Counted from the first letter of the stretch, positions 52,961 to 63,230 are shown. The stretch is DNA of 64,000 bases from Muribaculaceae bacterium (GCA_017619935.1 JAFZRJ010000019.1:113719-177718); one strand, 5' to 3'. The notes: generated from the sequence alone by a model not told the origin. Numbers and translations are program-made.

Positions 52961-55900
52961 TTATTGTGTTAGTATAATGTTTATGATTTGGTTCACATCA
53001 CTCACGTCCACCTTGCCGTCGCCGTCAAGGTCGGCGTTACCCTGATAATCATCTTGCGTTTTGAGTTCAAGGATGATGTTGATAGCGGCGTTTACATCAG
53101 TCACGTCCACCTTGCCGTCGCCGTCCACGTCACCAACGATGCCCGTTGGCGTGCTTGTAACCTTGATGTTGTCGATGGCTACAGCGACATGGGTGACTAC
53201 AGTTCCAGTGAATTCAAGCTGGATATCCTTGCCTGCATATGCACTCAGGTCATATTCCACAGAATTCCATACATAATCACTTGAAGAGCCGTTCATTGAG
53301 TGGGAGCCCAATGTGGTGGTCACACCGTCGCAAATCACTTTCGCCACGAGGGTGTTGTTGCATCCTTGCAGCACGGCGTAGTCAAACGTCAGTTTGGGAT
53401 TATCACCACTGATGTGGATTTTGCCAGAAGTGTAAGTGCCGCTCTGATCAGCTTCAGAGCCAATCATGACGAGGAATGTTCCGTCGTTGTCACTAGAAGC
53501 AAGATCCTCACTGCTGGCAGCCAAATCCCAAGACACGGTGCCGGAATTTAGCCATGCATAGCGTGTATCGCCGGTGGTCGTAGTTTCGTAGAACGGCAGT
53601 TGGTAGGGCTTACCCATGAGCAGATAAGGTGTGTATCCCGCCCACGCACTGTAGAATGTGTTGAAGTGCGAGGTGACGTAGAAGCGCAAGAACTGTTGCG
53701 GGTCATGGTCATAGTCCATCGCCTGGAACGTGTGCTGTGTAGCGGTAAGTTCTTCGCCCATCAACTGCTCATCAGCATTATAGACGTTGTAAGTGACTTT
53801 GCTGCCGTCAATGGTGGCACCATCGATATTGGTCGTGACAGGGTTCCATGTCATGGTCACCTCACCGGGGGTGTTGGTGGGGTCGATGGTCACGCCTGTG
53901 ACATCGGCAGGGGGCCGCACACCGATGTAAGCGGTGGTCTTGAGGGGGATGCCACGCCCACCGGTCAAACCATAAGGTACAGCTTCAATTGTGTAACTGC
54001 CATCGCGAGGCAACTCAATTGTCGCCGTGCAGGTTTCACGCAAAGGGGGATTCTGCCAGGTGTACACGAGTTGGTCATTGGCCAGCAACTCGATGCGGTC
54101 GTAGCCGTCAAGAGCCTTGCGCTGCGTGTTCCATCCCGATGTCCTCAAAACCACTGAGGCTTGCAGTTCGCCATCGGGGTCGGGGTTCACTGTCAGTTCC
54201 ATGGGGAAGTAGGGAGCGTTGGGGTTGTATCCTTCACTCACATCGATGCCCAGACAGCCGAACCAGAATCCGCCTTGGCTGATGCCGTGCAGACCGATGT
54301 AATAAACACCGTCGGCAGGAGCTGTGAACACGGTACAATCTTCACGTGGAGCGTAGTTGCCGGTCAGCACGATGGTGGGACCCTTAATTTGAGTGGTCAT
54401 AGCTGCCACAGTGGGGCTGGTGCCCATCTTCACTTCATAGCGCTCAGTGTAGTTGCTGTATTCGTACATACTGAACACCCGATAGGTCACCGTGTAAGAC
54501 TTTCCGCCTTCTAGCATTAAGCCAGGTGTGATGGCCCAGTCGTCGGTCTCGGGAACCACACCTTGCATCTGCTCCCAGAAAGTGAGTTCGCGATTGTTCT
54601 TAGGTACATAGATGCCATGTTCACCGCGCAGATTGCAGTTCACCGCATAGGTCCACTCATAGGTGTCGTTGTTGGCGTTGATATAGGTGAGTTCTTTGGC
54701 ACGGTCTTCGGTCTCGAAGTGGTTGCTATAAGGCAGTGTAAACTGTCCGGCTGCCAAGTAGTTGGAGCGTGTCGGCTTACTTTGGGCATTGCCCAGATAG
54801 GCAGTGACAGAATAGAAGTAGTTAGTGCGTCCGCCATTAGGAATCGGCTCGGTGAAGGTGGTGGTGGTCAACCCGGTGGCCACATCCACAGCATCGGGAT
54901 AACGCGTCACTGAATAGGTCACGCCACTCACATCCACTGCGTCCCAGGTTACCCGGAAGTTGTTGCCGCTCTTTGCAAGTGTTACGGTGGCGGGAGCGGG
55001 CACGGCGGCGTCACCCACGGTTGCGGTCTGACGCACAACGTCGCTCTCGCCTTGGTCATTGCTTAATGCCACAGCGACGACAACCTGGCCGCCGTGCTCC
55101 ATGGTGAGGTCCACATTCACTTTGCTGCCATACATGGCTTCGCCAGTGGCGGTGGCCACGCCGTCGACATAAACGGTATAGGTGGCCTTGCCCATCTCCA
55201 TTTGGCCGTTAGCCAGTGTGTTTGGCATGGTGAAACTCACAAATCCCTCCAGACCGTCGAAAGTGGCCTGAACGTTCTTTGGCGCCGCAGGTACGGCGTC
55301 GCTCAAACGTGGGAGCATCCACATTGCGCCCCATTCATCGTTGTTGGGGAAAGTGTATATATGTGTGGCGGTTGCGGTCTCGGTGTCGATGGCATAGAGC
55401 GACGACTCGTACATATTACAAGTGTTGTAGTAGTACACGCCCGTGATGGGGTCGAGGCAGCCGCTGTTGGCATATGCCGAAGTCACACCGGTGTTGCCCA
55501 CCTCGCGGAGCGTGCCATCGGTCATGTTCACCTCGTAGAGGATGCCCGTCTTGCGGTTGATGCCCCACATGTGGTGCTGCTTGTCAATAACCATTCCAGT
55601 CAACGACACGTCCATTTCAGCAATGCCAGTGGTGCGACCTGTGGTCAGATCCAGCGTACCGAAGATGTCCTTGTTGAGATTGTTGTTGCTGAAATTGCCG
55701 TAAATAATGCCCGTGTACCGGTCATAAACCATCGACCATCCCGAAGAACTCGGGTAACCAGGGTTGATGTACATCTCCAACTCACCTGTCATGATATTGA
55801 ACAGGTAGTGCTGTACGCGCGGAGAGGAGACGATGCTGTTGTCGTCACCGAAACTCAGACCGCGCTCCACATGCGAAAGCCATAAGCGGCCATCGATGTA

Positions 55901-56245
55901 GCACACACCACGAGTGGTGTTGAACATCTCGCCCAAATAGATGGGGAAGAATTCTGGAATGCTGGTGTTCAACACATAGATGCCGGCATGGTAATAGTCG
56001 CTCCACACATTGGAGTAGGTGCGAGTGCCATAAATCAGGCCTGAAGGTGTCACTGAAGACACACGTCGGGCACTGAGTTTGCCGGTAGGCAACGACACCC
56101 CGTCAATCGTGCGTCGGTCCATATCCACAGCTACCGACGATGCCATGCCTGGCTTGTCGGGAGCTGTCACGGTGCCCTTGAGCATTTGTGCTTGCAACAC
56201 TGTCGTGACGCATAGCAAAGTAATAAGCATCAATTCTTTTTTCAT
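52961..56245 (-). CDS. Secreted multidomain surface protein with dockerin-like C-terminus (tandem paralogue 2)
   Basis: The ATG at 56245 (MKKELMLITLLCVTTVLQAQ) gives 1094 residues; the 15-residue upstream extension runs through a terminator hairpin and is rejected. The domain order is that of the paralogue at 49612: propeller-like region (YDRYTGIIYGNF, MVIDKQHHMWGINRKTG), Fn3 pair, jelly-roll (LPYSNHFETEDRAKELTYIN, WEQMQGVVPETDDW), Fn3 region, second jelly-roll (MGKPYQLPFYETTTTG, KIHISGDNPKLTFDYAVLQG), and dockerin-like pair (GDVDGDGKVDVTDVN, ADLDGDGKVDVSDVN). Over long stretches it is close to identical to paralogue 1 (VPAPATVTLAKSGNNFRVTW), suggesting recent duplication or gene conversion. 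Confidence 0.85.
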   Translation of the reverse strand: MKKELMLITLLCVTTVLQAQMLKGTVTAPDKPGMASSVAVDMDRRTIDGVSLPTGKLSARRVSSVTPSGLIYGTRTYSNVWSDYYHAGIYVLNTSIPEFFPIYLGEMFNTTRGVCYIDGRLWLSHVERGLSFGDDNSIVSSPRVQHYLFNIMTGELEMYINPGYPSSSGWSMVYDRYTGIIYGNFSNNNLNKDIFGTLDLTTGRTTGIAEMDVSLTGMVIDKQHHMWGINRKTGILYEVNMTDGTLREVGNTGVTSAYANSGCLDPITGVYYYNTCNMYESSLYAIDTETATATHIYTFPNNDEWGAMWMLPRLSDAVPAAPKNVQATFDGLEGFVSFTMPNTLANGQMEMGKATYTVYVDGVATATGEAMYGSKVNVDLTMEHGGQVVVAVALSNDQGESDVVRQTATVGDAAVPAPATVTLAKSGNNFRVTWDAVDVSGVTYSVTRYPDAVDVATGLTTTTFTEPIPNGGRTNYFYSVTAYLGNAQSKPTRSNYLAAGQFTLPYSNHFETEDRAKELTYINANNDTYEWTYAVNCNLRGEHGIYVPKNNRELTFWEQMQGVVPETDDWAITPGLMLEGGKSYTVTYRVFSMYEYSNYTERYEVKMGTSPTVAAMTTQIKGPTIVLTGNYAPREDCTVFTAPADGVYYIGLHGISQGGFWFGCLGIDVSEGYNPNAPYFPMELTVNPDPDGELQASVVLRTSGWNTQRKALDGYDRIELLANDQLVYTWQNPPLRETCTATIELPRDGSYTIEAVPYGLTGGRGIPLKTTAYIGVRPPADVTGVTIDPTNTPGEVTMTWNPVTTNIDGATIDGSKVTYNVYNADEQLMGEELTATQHTFQAMDYDHDPQQFLRFYVTSHFNTFYSAWAGYTPYLLMGKPYQLPFYETTTTGDTRYAWLNSGTVSWDLAASSEDLASSDNDGTFLVMIGSEADQSGTYTSGKIHISGDNPKLTFDYAVLQGCNNTLVAKVICDGVTTTLGSHSMNGSSSDYVWNSVEYDLSAYAGKDIQLEFTGTVVTHVAVAIDNIKVTSTPTGIVGDVDGDGKVDVTDVNAAINIILELKTQDDYQGNADLDGDGKVDVSDVNQIINIILTQ

Positions 56246-56261
56246 AAGAATGTCCCTGTTA

Positions 56262-56289
56262 TGCGAGGGGCGGGTAACCACCCCTCGCA
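56262..56289 (-). terminator. Terminator between tandem paralogues 3 and 2
   Basis: TGCGAGGGG (56262-56270) and CCCCTCGCA (56281-56289) form a 9-bp perfect stem around a 10-base interior. It lies 8 bases beyond the stop of paralogue 3. No T-run follows. Confidence 0.6.
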
Positions 56290-56297
56290 ATTATTAG

Positions 56298-59200
56298 TTA
56301 TTGAGTTAATATCAAGTTAATGATTTGATTCACATCGCTTACATCCACCTTCCCATCACCGCTAAGGTCGGCATTTCCTTGATAGTCATCTTGTGTCTTG
56401 AGTTCAAGGATGATGTTGATGGCGGCGTTCACGTCGGCCACATCCACGATGCCGTCGCCATTGATGTCGCCTGGCTTCAAGAGTTCGGGCGTACTGGTGA
56501 TTTTGACACCGTCAACAAAGATGCTGACATGGGTCCACAGCGTGCCCAACAACTGCACCTGGATGATTTTGTCCTTGTATTCGTCAAGATTGAACCGCAC
56601 GGTTTGCCATTTCCAGTCGCTAGTGCCGTTTTCAAACATCGGTATGGTGCGTAGCGTCTTGCCGATGCCGTCGCAAATCACGTTCACCGAGAGCAGGTTA
56701 CTGTCGTTCTGGAGTGACATATAACTCACTTCAAGTTCTATGTCTCGCCCCGAGAGTTGGATTTTTCCGGATGTCAAATATCCTTGGTCCTCTTGATACT
56801 CGCCTTTCATCCAGAAGAACGAGCCGTCGCCGTCCACCGATTTGATGTCCGAAGCATCGGGATAAAGTTGCCATAGCGCATCGCCACCGGTAATCCAGAA
56901 ATACTTGAGCGAACTGCCGTCGCTGGTCTCATAGAAGGGAAGTTCGTAGGGACATCCCACCATGATATAGGGCGTGTAGGCGGTGGCGTAGGTATATCGA
57001 GTGCCGTAACGTGCTCCCACATAGTAACGCACCATGGTTTGCGGAGCATTGGCATCGGTGACACGGAAAGTGTAGGTGGTGTCGCCGGGAACTTCATGGA
57101 GCATATTGCCATCCACATCATAAATCTGATAATAGACCTGAGACGGGTCAATCGGACTCTCGTCGGTGGCTGTGCGTACGGCGGACCAGGTGAGGGTCAC
57201 CTCTCCGGGACTGCTCTCCACGATGTTTGCCGAAGCCACATCACTCGGGGCCTTTGCGCCCACAAATGCCGAAACTTTGCCGGCAGTGCCGTGATCGGTG
57301 GCGGTGTGGTAGGCGACCGCTTCAAATTCATAGGTTCCCAGTCGCTCCACGGGAACCTGTGTCGTTAGCTTGGCGCCAAGAGACGGATTTTGCCAAGTGT
57401 GCAGTACCTTTTCGTCAACTACCAAGTCAATGTGGTCGATGGCGCTCAGTGTGCCGCCGTTCATCGTTTTGGTGGGGGCTGTGACTTCGACAGTAGCCTC
57501 CAATGCGCCACCCTCGTCAGGAGTGACAGCGATTTCGGGAGCCGCCGGGGCATTGGGGAAGTACCCCTCCGAAACATGGATTTCATAGACGCAAAGCCAG
57601 AAGCCACCCGCCGACATACAGTGCAAACCGATGTAGTAGGTGCCATCAGCATTGACGGTAAATGTCTGGGAGTAGTCTTGGCGATACACCGGAAGAACCG
57701 ATCCTGGGACGATACTGCGTGGGATGATGGTGGTGGTGAGCGCACCCACTGTGGGTGCGGTACCCATTTTCACCTCATAAACCTCATCGTTACCCTTGGT
57801 CGACATGTTGTAGGTGACGGTATAAATCTTTCCTTTTTCAAGTTGCAGCCCTGGAGTCACCGCCCAGTCGTCGGTTTCGGGTTCCACACCCTGCATTTGC
57901 TCCCAGAAGGTGAGTTCGCGGGCATTGTAGGGCATGTAGATGCCGTGGGTGCCACGGTAGTCAAGGCTGGTGGCAAAGAGCCACACATAGTCGTCGTTGT
58001 TGGCGTTGATATAGGTCAGTTCATCGACACGGTCGCGGTTCTCAAAACAGTTGTCATAGGGCACCGGTAATGTTGCCGAACCGATGGTTCCGGTGAAAGC
58101 CTCTTCGGTCAGGCGACCGTCGACATGAGCACGTACGCCATAATAATGCGACCCTGCAGGCGGTACCTCGCGATAATATCCGGTGGTGAGGCCTGTCGCC
58201 ACAACGGTGGCTTCGGGATAACGGGTCACGTCGTAAGTCACATTTTCACCGGGATAAGCATCCCAATAGATGCGCACGGCACCAGTGTCGGTGAACGTGC
58301 GTGTATAGATGCCGGTGGGTGCGGGCAGGTTCTCACCGCCCACCTGAATGGGGTCGGTGAGTGCCACGGCACTTTCACCTTGGTTATTGGTCAGCGCCAC
58401 AGCGAAGACGGTTTTGCCGTTTGACGGCACGGTGACCGTTTCGGTAATTGTGGCACCGTATGATACTTCTCGTTGCGAGACAGCCACGCCGTTCACATAG
58501 ACCGTAGCGGTGGCATGTCCAGAGCCCATCGTGCCATTGGCAAGAAGTGTCGGAACCTTATAGGAGATGGTTCCTTCCATCGCTTCGCCTTCGAAAGTGG
58601 CGGTGAGATTCTGCGGTCTGGAGGGCACTGCGTTGCTCAAGGCGGTGGGCATCCACATATAGACGTATTCATCGTTGCACGGGAACTCCTTCACCAGCGT
58701 GGCTTGCGCGGTGGCGAGGTCGATGGTGTAGAGTGCCGAATTATTGCGGTTGCACACCGTATAATAATAGGTGTCGGTCAGCGGGTCGATGCAACCACTG
58801 TTGATATAATCCGACTTCAGTCCGGTTTTTCCAATCATTGTAAGACCTCCAGTGGCCATGTTCACCTCATAGAGGATGCCAGTGCGGCTGTTGGTGGCCC
58901 ACATCCTGTGGTTGCTGTCAATAGCCATTCCAGTGAGGCCAAAAGGCAGATTGCCAAGTGCGGTACGAACACCGGTTACGGGGTCGACAGTTCCGAACAC
59001 GTAACCCATGTTGTCATCGCTTGTAAACGAGCCGTAGATGGTGCCGGAGTAGCGGTCATATACCATCGAGGAGGAAGTGGAAGTCATATAGCCAGGGTCA
59101 ATGCTGCGAATGAGTTGGCCGGTAGCGAAGTCAATGACATAGTGATAGATATGTTTGGGGGCCAAGATAGCGGCTTGATAGACATAGGAAATCCATAATT

Positions 59201-59582
59201 GTCCGTCAAAGTAGCACATTCCTCTTGAGCCGTTGAGGGCGTCGCCTAACAAGACAGGCTGACAAACCTCACCGTCGGTAGTCAAGGCATAGATGCCGTT
59301 GCGTGTGTAGTCGCTCCAGGTGCTCATATAGGTCTTGTTGGCAAAGATATAACCTGCCGAAGCCTGTTCGAGTAAGGGTGCGGCGTGGCGCTGCGACTTG
59401 GCGTTGCGGTCGATTCTGATGAGTGAAGAGCCGTCGACGGTACGGGTCCCTTCTACATTAAGTAACATTTCGGCCGATGGCAAGCCCGATGTGGCTTTCC
59501 CTTCGGTCGATAAGTATTGTGCCGTTGCTGCTGTGGTCGATAATGCGACCAATGTAGCCCACAATAGTAATCTTTGGTTCAT
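56298..59582 (-). CDS. Secreted multidomain surface protein with dockerin-like C-terminus (tandem paralogue 3)
   Basis: A 1094-residue protein with signal peptide MNQRLLLWATLVALSTTAATAQ. It has the same domain order as the two downstream genes but is clearly more diverged: propeller-like region (YDRYSGTIYGSFTSDDNMGY, MAIDSNHRMWATNSRTGILY), Fn3 domains (LPAPTGIYTRTFTDTGAVRI), jelly-roll (VPYDNCFENRDRVDELTYIN, WEQMQGVEPETDDW), Fn3, second jelly-roll (LPFYETSDGSSLKYFWITGG, KIQLSGRDIELEVSYMSLQN) and dockerin-like pair (GDINGDGIVDVADVN, ADLSGDGKVDVSDVN). The identical length despite divergence suggests strong constraint on the whole fold. Confidence 0.85.
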   Translation of the reverse strand: MNQRLLLWATLVALSTTAATAQYLSTEGKATSGLPSAEMLLNVEGTRTVDGSSLIRIDRNAKSQRHAAPLLEQASAGYIFANKTYMSTWSDYTRNGIYALTTDGEVCQPVLLGDALNGSRGMCYFDGQLWISYVYQAAILAPKHIYHYVIDFATGQLIRSIDPGYMTSTSSSMVYDRYSGTIYGSFTSDDNMGYVFGTVDPVTGVRTALGNLPFGLTGMAIDSNHRMWATNSRTGILYEVNMATGGLTMIGKTGLKSDYINSGCIDPLTDTYYYTVCNRNNSALYTIDLATAQATLVKEFPCNDEYVYMWMPTALSNAVPSRPQNLTATFEGEAMEGTISYKVPTLLANGTMGSGHATATVYVNGVAVSQREVSYGATITETVTVPSNGKTVFAVALTNNQGESAVALTDPIQVGGENLPAPTGIYTRTFTDTGAVRIYWDAYPGENVTYDVTRYPEATVVATGLTTGYYREVPPAGSHYYGVRAHVDGRLTEEAFTGTIGSATLPVPYDNCFENRDRVDELTYINANNDDYVWLFATSLDYRGTHGIYMPYNARELTFWEQMQGVEPETDDWAVTPGLQLEKGKIYTVTYNMSTKGNDEVYEVKMGTAPTVGALTTTIIPRSIVPGSVLPVYRQDYSQTFTVNADGTYYIGLHCMSAGGFWLCVYEIHVSEGYFPNAPAAPEIAVTPDEGGALEATVEVTAPTKTMNGGTLSAIDHIDLVVDEKVLHTWQNPSLGAKLTTQVPVERLGTYEFEAVAYHTATDHGTAGKVSAFVGAKAPSDVASANIVESSPGEVTLTWSAVRTATDESPIDPSQVYYQIYDVDGNMLHEVPGDTTYTFRVTDANAPQTMVRYYVGARYGTRYTYATAYTPYIMVGCPYELPFYETSDGSSLKYFWITGGDALWQLYPDASDIKSVDGDGSFFWMKGEYQEDQGYLTSGKIQLSGRDIELEVSYMSLQNDSNLLSVNVICDGIGKTLRTIPMFENGTSDWKWQTVRFNLDEYKDKIIQVQLLGTLWTHVSIFVDGVKITSTPELLKPGDINGDGIVDVADVNAAINIILELKTQDDYQGNADLSGDGKVDVSDVNQIINLILTQ

Positions 59583-59612
59583 AAAAGGAATTAGAAAGGA
59601 TAATTAAAATAT

Positions 59613-59649
59613 GAGAAAATCGAGAGGCCCAAGGCCCCTCGATTTTCTC
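59613..59649 (-). terminator. Terminator of the LRR-Big_2 surface protein gene
   Basis: A 17-base stem with one mismatch (59613-59629 with 59633-59649, core GAGAAAATCGAG) and a 3-base loop, 11 bases beyond the stop codon at 59661. Confidence 0.8.
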
Positions 59650-59660
59650 AATGAAGGATG

Positions 59661-62600
59661 TTATTTTACAATCTTAGTGGTGGTGACAGTGCCGTCGGCA
59701 TTGCGTGTGACAACGATGTTCACACCATTGAACGGACGGTTGCTCACTTGACCCATCACATTGATATACTTCACACCAGTAACACTGCCGGCAACATTGA
59801 TGTCGTTCACACCAGTGGTGATGTCGCCACTGCTGGTGATGTTGCTCAACGGCGTGATGGTGTAGTTAGTCGAACTGTTCATGTCGCTCTTCTTCACGCG
59901 GCGAGGAGCACCTGCAGGAGCCTCATCCTCAGCTTCCCAAGCCTCTTTGAGCTTGATGATACCATTGAATGAGATACTCATGTTGATGTAGTTGTCAAGA
60001 GCGCCTTCGCCCATAAAGGTGTTGTCGATGGCGATTCTCTGTCCGGGATCCTCCAGGTTGCTGAATGCACGCAGGTAACCGTCAGCACCATAGAAGCCAG
60101 CGATCTGTGCGAGGCAGTTGCCAGGCAGGTCAATGAACGTGGCGGTGTGCAGGTTGAGTGTTTCCAGAATGGGTTCGTCGGTGCTTTCTCCAGCTTCGGG
60201 AGTCTTGGTGAGAGCGATGACGGGGTTGGTGTCGAGATTGGTGATGGTACCTTGCAGGGTTCCGGCCTTGACACTATTGGCACCCACTCCGAGGGCTTCT
60301 TTCGCCTCGTTATCGAAGTTGGTAGCTACCCAGTTGCCGTTGTTGTCGGTAAGGATAGCGGTGCCGTCGGTCTCAACAGCGGCAATGAAGAGTTCGTCGC
60401 TGATGCGTACCTCAGTGCCTTCTTCGCTGGCAAGAGCCTCACTCAGCGTGCTGGCAGGAATAGGTTGTTCTCCTATCTCCTCGATGGTGCCGAAGCGCCA
60501 GTAGTAGATGTTATTACTTACCTTATTGTAATAAGTGTCTATGCAGCCTTCGGGCACATAGAGCTTAGCCGTGCTGATGAAACCAGCAAATGGTGCAAAG
60601 TTTGCAACAGAGCCATCCCAAACGGGAGGAGTGGTGGCATAGCAAGTAACATCCTCAACAGTGGTGACATCTTTGGTCATGTTGTTGCCAATTTCTCTTA
60701 CACCTTCGCCAAGAATCAGGTGCTTCAATGCGGTACAACCCGACAACAGCGACTGTTGTAACATAGCCACATTGGGGATGGTGATGGTCTCAGCGCTCAA
60801 ACGAGCCAAAGTGAAGGCTTCGAGAGTTGTCACGGTAGAAGGAATCGTCAACTCGCTGATGGCCGACATACCACGCACGCCATAAGGAGCGATGGACAGC
60901 AGACCCTCCTGGAGGGTGAGCTTGGTCACCTCGGTGTTCTCAGAGAATGCACGGTTACCGATTTGAACCACTTGATAGGTGCGATTCTTGTGGGTAACGG
61001 TCAATGGGATGGTGATTTCTCCGCTGTAGCATTCAGGCTCATTGCCAGTACCGCCGCCAGAGTTGGTCACCTCTACGGTGAGGTTGTCATGGCTGAGCAC
61101 GTTGTAGTAGAGACCATCCTCATAGAAGAATTCGTCACCCTTAATATTAGCGGTGACGGTGACATCTGCGCTAAGGTCATTAGGAGTGGTGGCGGTGATG
61201 ACCACGGTGAAAGGTTGCTCTTCATCGTTGGTGAGCGGTGCCACGCGGGTCACCAATCCGTTCTGGTCAACGGTAGCGATGGTTTCGTCGGCGCTGCTCC
61301 AGGTCACAGTGCGCTCGGTGGTGGTCTCCGGGTCGAAGACTACCGTCAATTGCACGGTGGCACCATTCTCAGCGGCCAGCACGGGATTTTCAGGACTGAT
61401 GCTGATGGCAGTGGGCAGCACGGTCTCGAGCACCTTAACGGTGACGGTGACTGTCTGCGATACGCCATTGGCAGCAGTAGCGGTGATGTCGACGGTGTAA
61501 GGAGCATCGTTTTCGTTGAAGAGACCAGCCACGCGGGTCACCAAACCATTGGCATCAACGGTGGCGATGGTCTCGTCGGCACTCGACCAAGTCACCGTCT
61601 TGATGGTGGCAGTCTCGGGCAGCACGGTGGCGGTCAGTTGCACGGTGGCACCTTCCTCAGCGGCAAGTTCAGGATTCTCTGGTTCAATCGTCACAGCGGT
61701 GGGTTGAACAGTTTCCAGCACTTGGGCTGTCACGGTGACGGTGTTGGTCAAGCCGTTGGCTGTGGTTGCAGTGATGTCAACCGTGTAAGGTTGGTCATCA
61801 CCACTGTAGAGTCCAGCCACGCGGGTCACCAAACCATTGGCATCAACGGTGGCGATGGTCTCGTCGGCACTCGACCAAGTCACGCTCTTGTCGGTAGCAC
61901 TTTCAGGCAATACGGTAGCGGTCAGTTGCACGGTAGCACCTTCGGTAGCTGTCAGCACAGGATTTGCCGGCTCGATGGTAACGCTTTCGGGTACCACGGT
62001 TTCCAGCACGTTAACGGTCACAGTGACAGTTGCGGAAACACCTCCTACAGCAGTGGCTGTGATATCAACGGTATAAGGCTGGTTGTCGCTACTATACAAG
62101 GTTGCAGTGCGGGTCACCAAACCATTGTCGTTAACAGTAGCGATGGTAGCATCGCTGGTGGTCCAGGCGACGGTCTGGTAAGTGGCGTCGGTAGGCAAAA
62201 TGGCCGCGGCGAGTTGCACAGTGGCCCCTTCCTCAGCTGCCAGCACGGGATTCTCGGGAGTGATGGTCACCGACTCTACTTCAATTTCATCGCCGCCACC
62301 TGCAGGCACTTCGACATAGGCCGAGAAGCGGTCATATAGTTTGGTGCTGCTTGCATTGTTGGCACCTTGAGCCGATTTGGCCTTGTAAGTGTCAACAGAC
62401 CCTTCTGGTACATAGAGCGTGGATGCGCTCTGAATGCCATTGGGGAATGGCTTACATTGATGTGCATAGGTGTTGATGGTACCTGTGTGGTTATAGCCTG
62501 GAGGTGTTGAGGTCTGAATCCTCACCGTCCGCAAAGCCGTACAACCGTTGGTCATCAACGCACCCAACCATTGAACACCTTCACCCAAAACGAGTTCGGT

Positions 62601-63008
62601 TAGTGAAGTGCAATTAGTCATTGCGTAATCCGGCAGAGTCGTCACATTGGGAATTTCCAGATAAGTGAGAGCCGTCATTCCCGACAGACATTCATTGTGC
62701 ACGAGCGTGGTCACCGTACTGGGCAGCGTGAGGCTGGTCACCTCGGTGTTGGCACGGAAGGCTCGGTTGGCCACCTGAACCACACTATAGGTCACACCGT
62801 CGTGGGCGACGGAGGATGGAATGACCACAACGCCTGAATAGCAGGTGGGGTCATTCGATGTACCACCGTTGGAGTTGGTTACCTCCACGGTACTCCCACT
62901 TAGGATGTTGTAGTAGATGCCATCTTCTTGAAAATCTTGCGCCCATCCAGCGAAGGCTCCAAGCAGACAGAACACTGCAGCAAGCATCAATTTGTAGGTT
63001 TTATTCAT
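59661..63008 (-). CDS. Large secreted LRR / Ig-like (Big_2) surface protein with T9SS sorting tail
   Basis: A 1115-residue protein with signal peptide MNKTYKLMLAAVFCLLGAFAGWAQ. An LRR_5 region (about 25-235; VANRAFRANTEVTSLTLP) is followed by four bacterial Ig-like group 2 repeats of about 95 residues (about 248-640; EEGATVQLTATVLPETAT, TWSSADETIATVDANGLVTR), then a second LRR_5 region that repeats the design of the first (about 645-880; IGNRAFSENTEVTKLTLQ). A further beta domain (about 890-1030) precedes the last 40-odd residues (GVKYINVMGQVSNRPFNGVN, then TKIVK), a T9SS type A tail. It is probably a long surface adhesin. It follows the partial gene at the right edge. Confidence 0.88.
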   Translation of the reverse strand: MNKTYKLMLAAVFCLLGAFAGWAQDFQEDGIYYNILSGSTVEVTNSNGGTSNDPTCYSGVVVIPSSVAHDGVTYSVVQVANRAFRANTEVTSLTLPSTVTTLVHNECLSGMTALTYLEIPNVTTLPDYAMTNCTSLTELVLGEGVQWLGALMTNGCTALRTVRIQTSTPPGYNHTGTINTYAHQCKPFPNGIQSASTLYVPEGSVDTYKAKSAQGANNASSTKLYDRFSAYVEVPAGGGDEIEVESVTITPENPVLAAEEGATVQLAAAILPTDATYQTVAWTTSDATIATVNDNGLVTRTATLYSSDNQPYTVDITATAVGGVSATVTVTVNVLETVVPESVTIEPANPVLTATEGATVQLTATVLPESATDKSVTWSSADETIATVDANGLVTRVAGLYSGDDQPYTVDITATTANGLTNTVTVTAQVLETVQPTAVTIEPENPELAAEEGATVQLTATVLPETATIKTVTWSSADETIATVDANGLVTRVAGLFNENDAPYTVDITATAANGVSQTVTVTVKVLETVLPTAISISPENPVLAAENGATVQLTVVFDPETTTERTVTWSSADETIATVDQNGLVTRVAPLTNDEEQPFTVVITATTPNDLSADVTVTANIKGDEFFYEDGLYYNVLSHDNLTVEVTNSGGGTGNEPECYSGEITIPLTVTHKNRTYQVVQIGNRAFSENTEVTKLTLQEGLLSIAPYGVRGMSAISELTIPSTVTTLEAFTLARLSAETITIPNVAMLQQSLLSGCTALKHLILGEGVREIGNNMTKDVTTVEDVTCYATTPPVWDGSVANFAPFAGFISTAKLYVPEGCIDTYYNKVSNNIYYWRFGTIEEIGEQPIPASTLSEALASEEGTEVRISDELFIAAVETDGTAILTDNNGNWVATNFDNEAKEALGVGANSVKAGTLQGTITNLDTNPVIALTKTPEAGESTDEPILETLNLHTATFIDLPGNCLAQIAGFYGADGYLRAFSNLEDPGQRIAIDNTFMGEGALDNYINMSISFNGIIKLKEAWEAEDEAPAGAPRRVKKSDMNSSTNYTITPLSNITSSGDITTGVNDINVAGSVTGVKYINVMGQVSNRPFNGVNIVVTRNADGTVTTTKIVK

Positions 63009-63137
63009 AATATAAACTTTTAGGTTTATGCTCCCGCCTTCTTGAGGAACTGTAATTTATTGTTACAAAAATAGCAAGAAGGCTCTTTTATTACCGCTAC
63101 TATCTCGTTGCGGCAACAAAGCACTATTTTTCTGTTG

Positions 63138-63169
63138 CAAAAATATGGTTTTTTATTGAAAATCACAAG
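63138..63169 (-). promoter_or_regulatory. Possible promoter of the LRR-Big_2 gene
   Basis: On the minus strand: CTTG (63169-63166), 20 bases, TATTTTTG (63145-63138). A second full -7 match (TATTTTTG, 63073-63066) lies closer to the gene but lacks a -33 box. Confidence 0.5.
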
Positions 63170-63230
63170 TAATTTTTCCAAAAAAAGAAAACTTTTTACC
63201 AATTGGTTTTTCTCGCCAAAACCACGTAAC

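Noticed and set aside
6656-59582. Classical cellulosome
   Set aside because: There are many dockerin-like modules but I saw no cohesin, no scaffoldin and no cellulases. The tagged proteins are mostly adhesin-like or starch-related.
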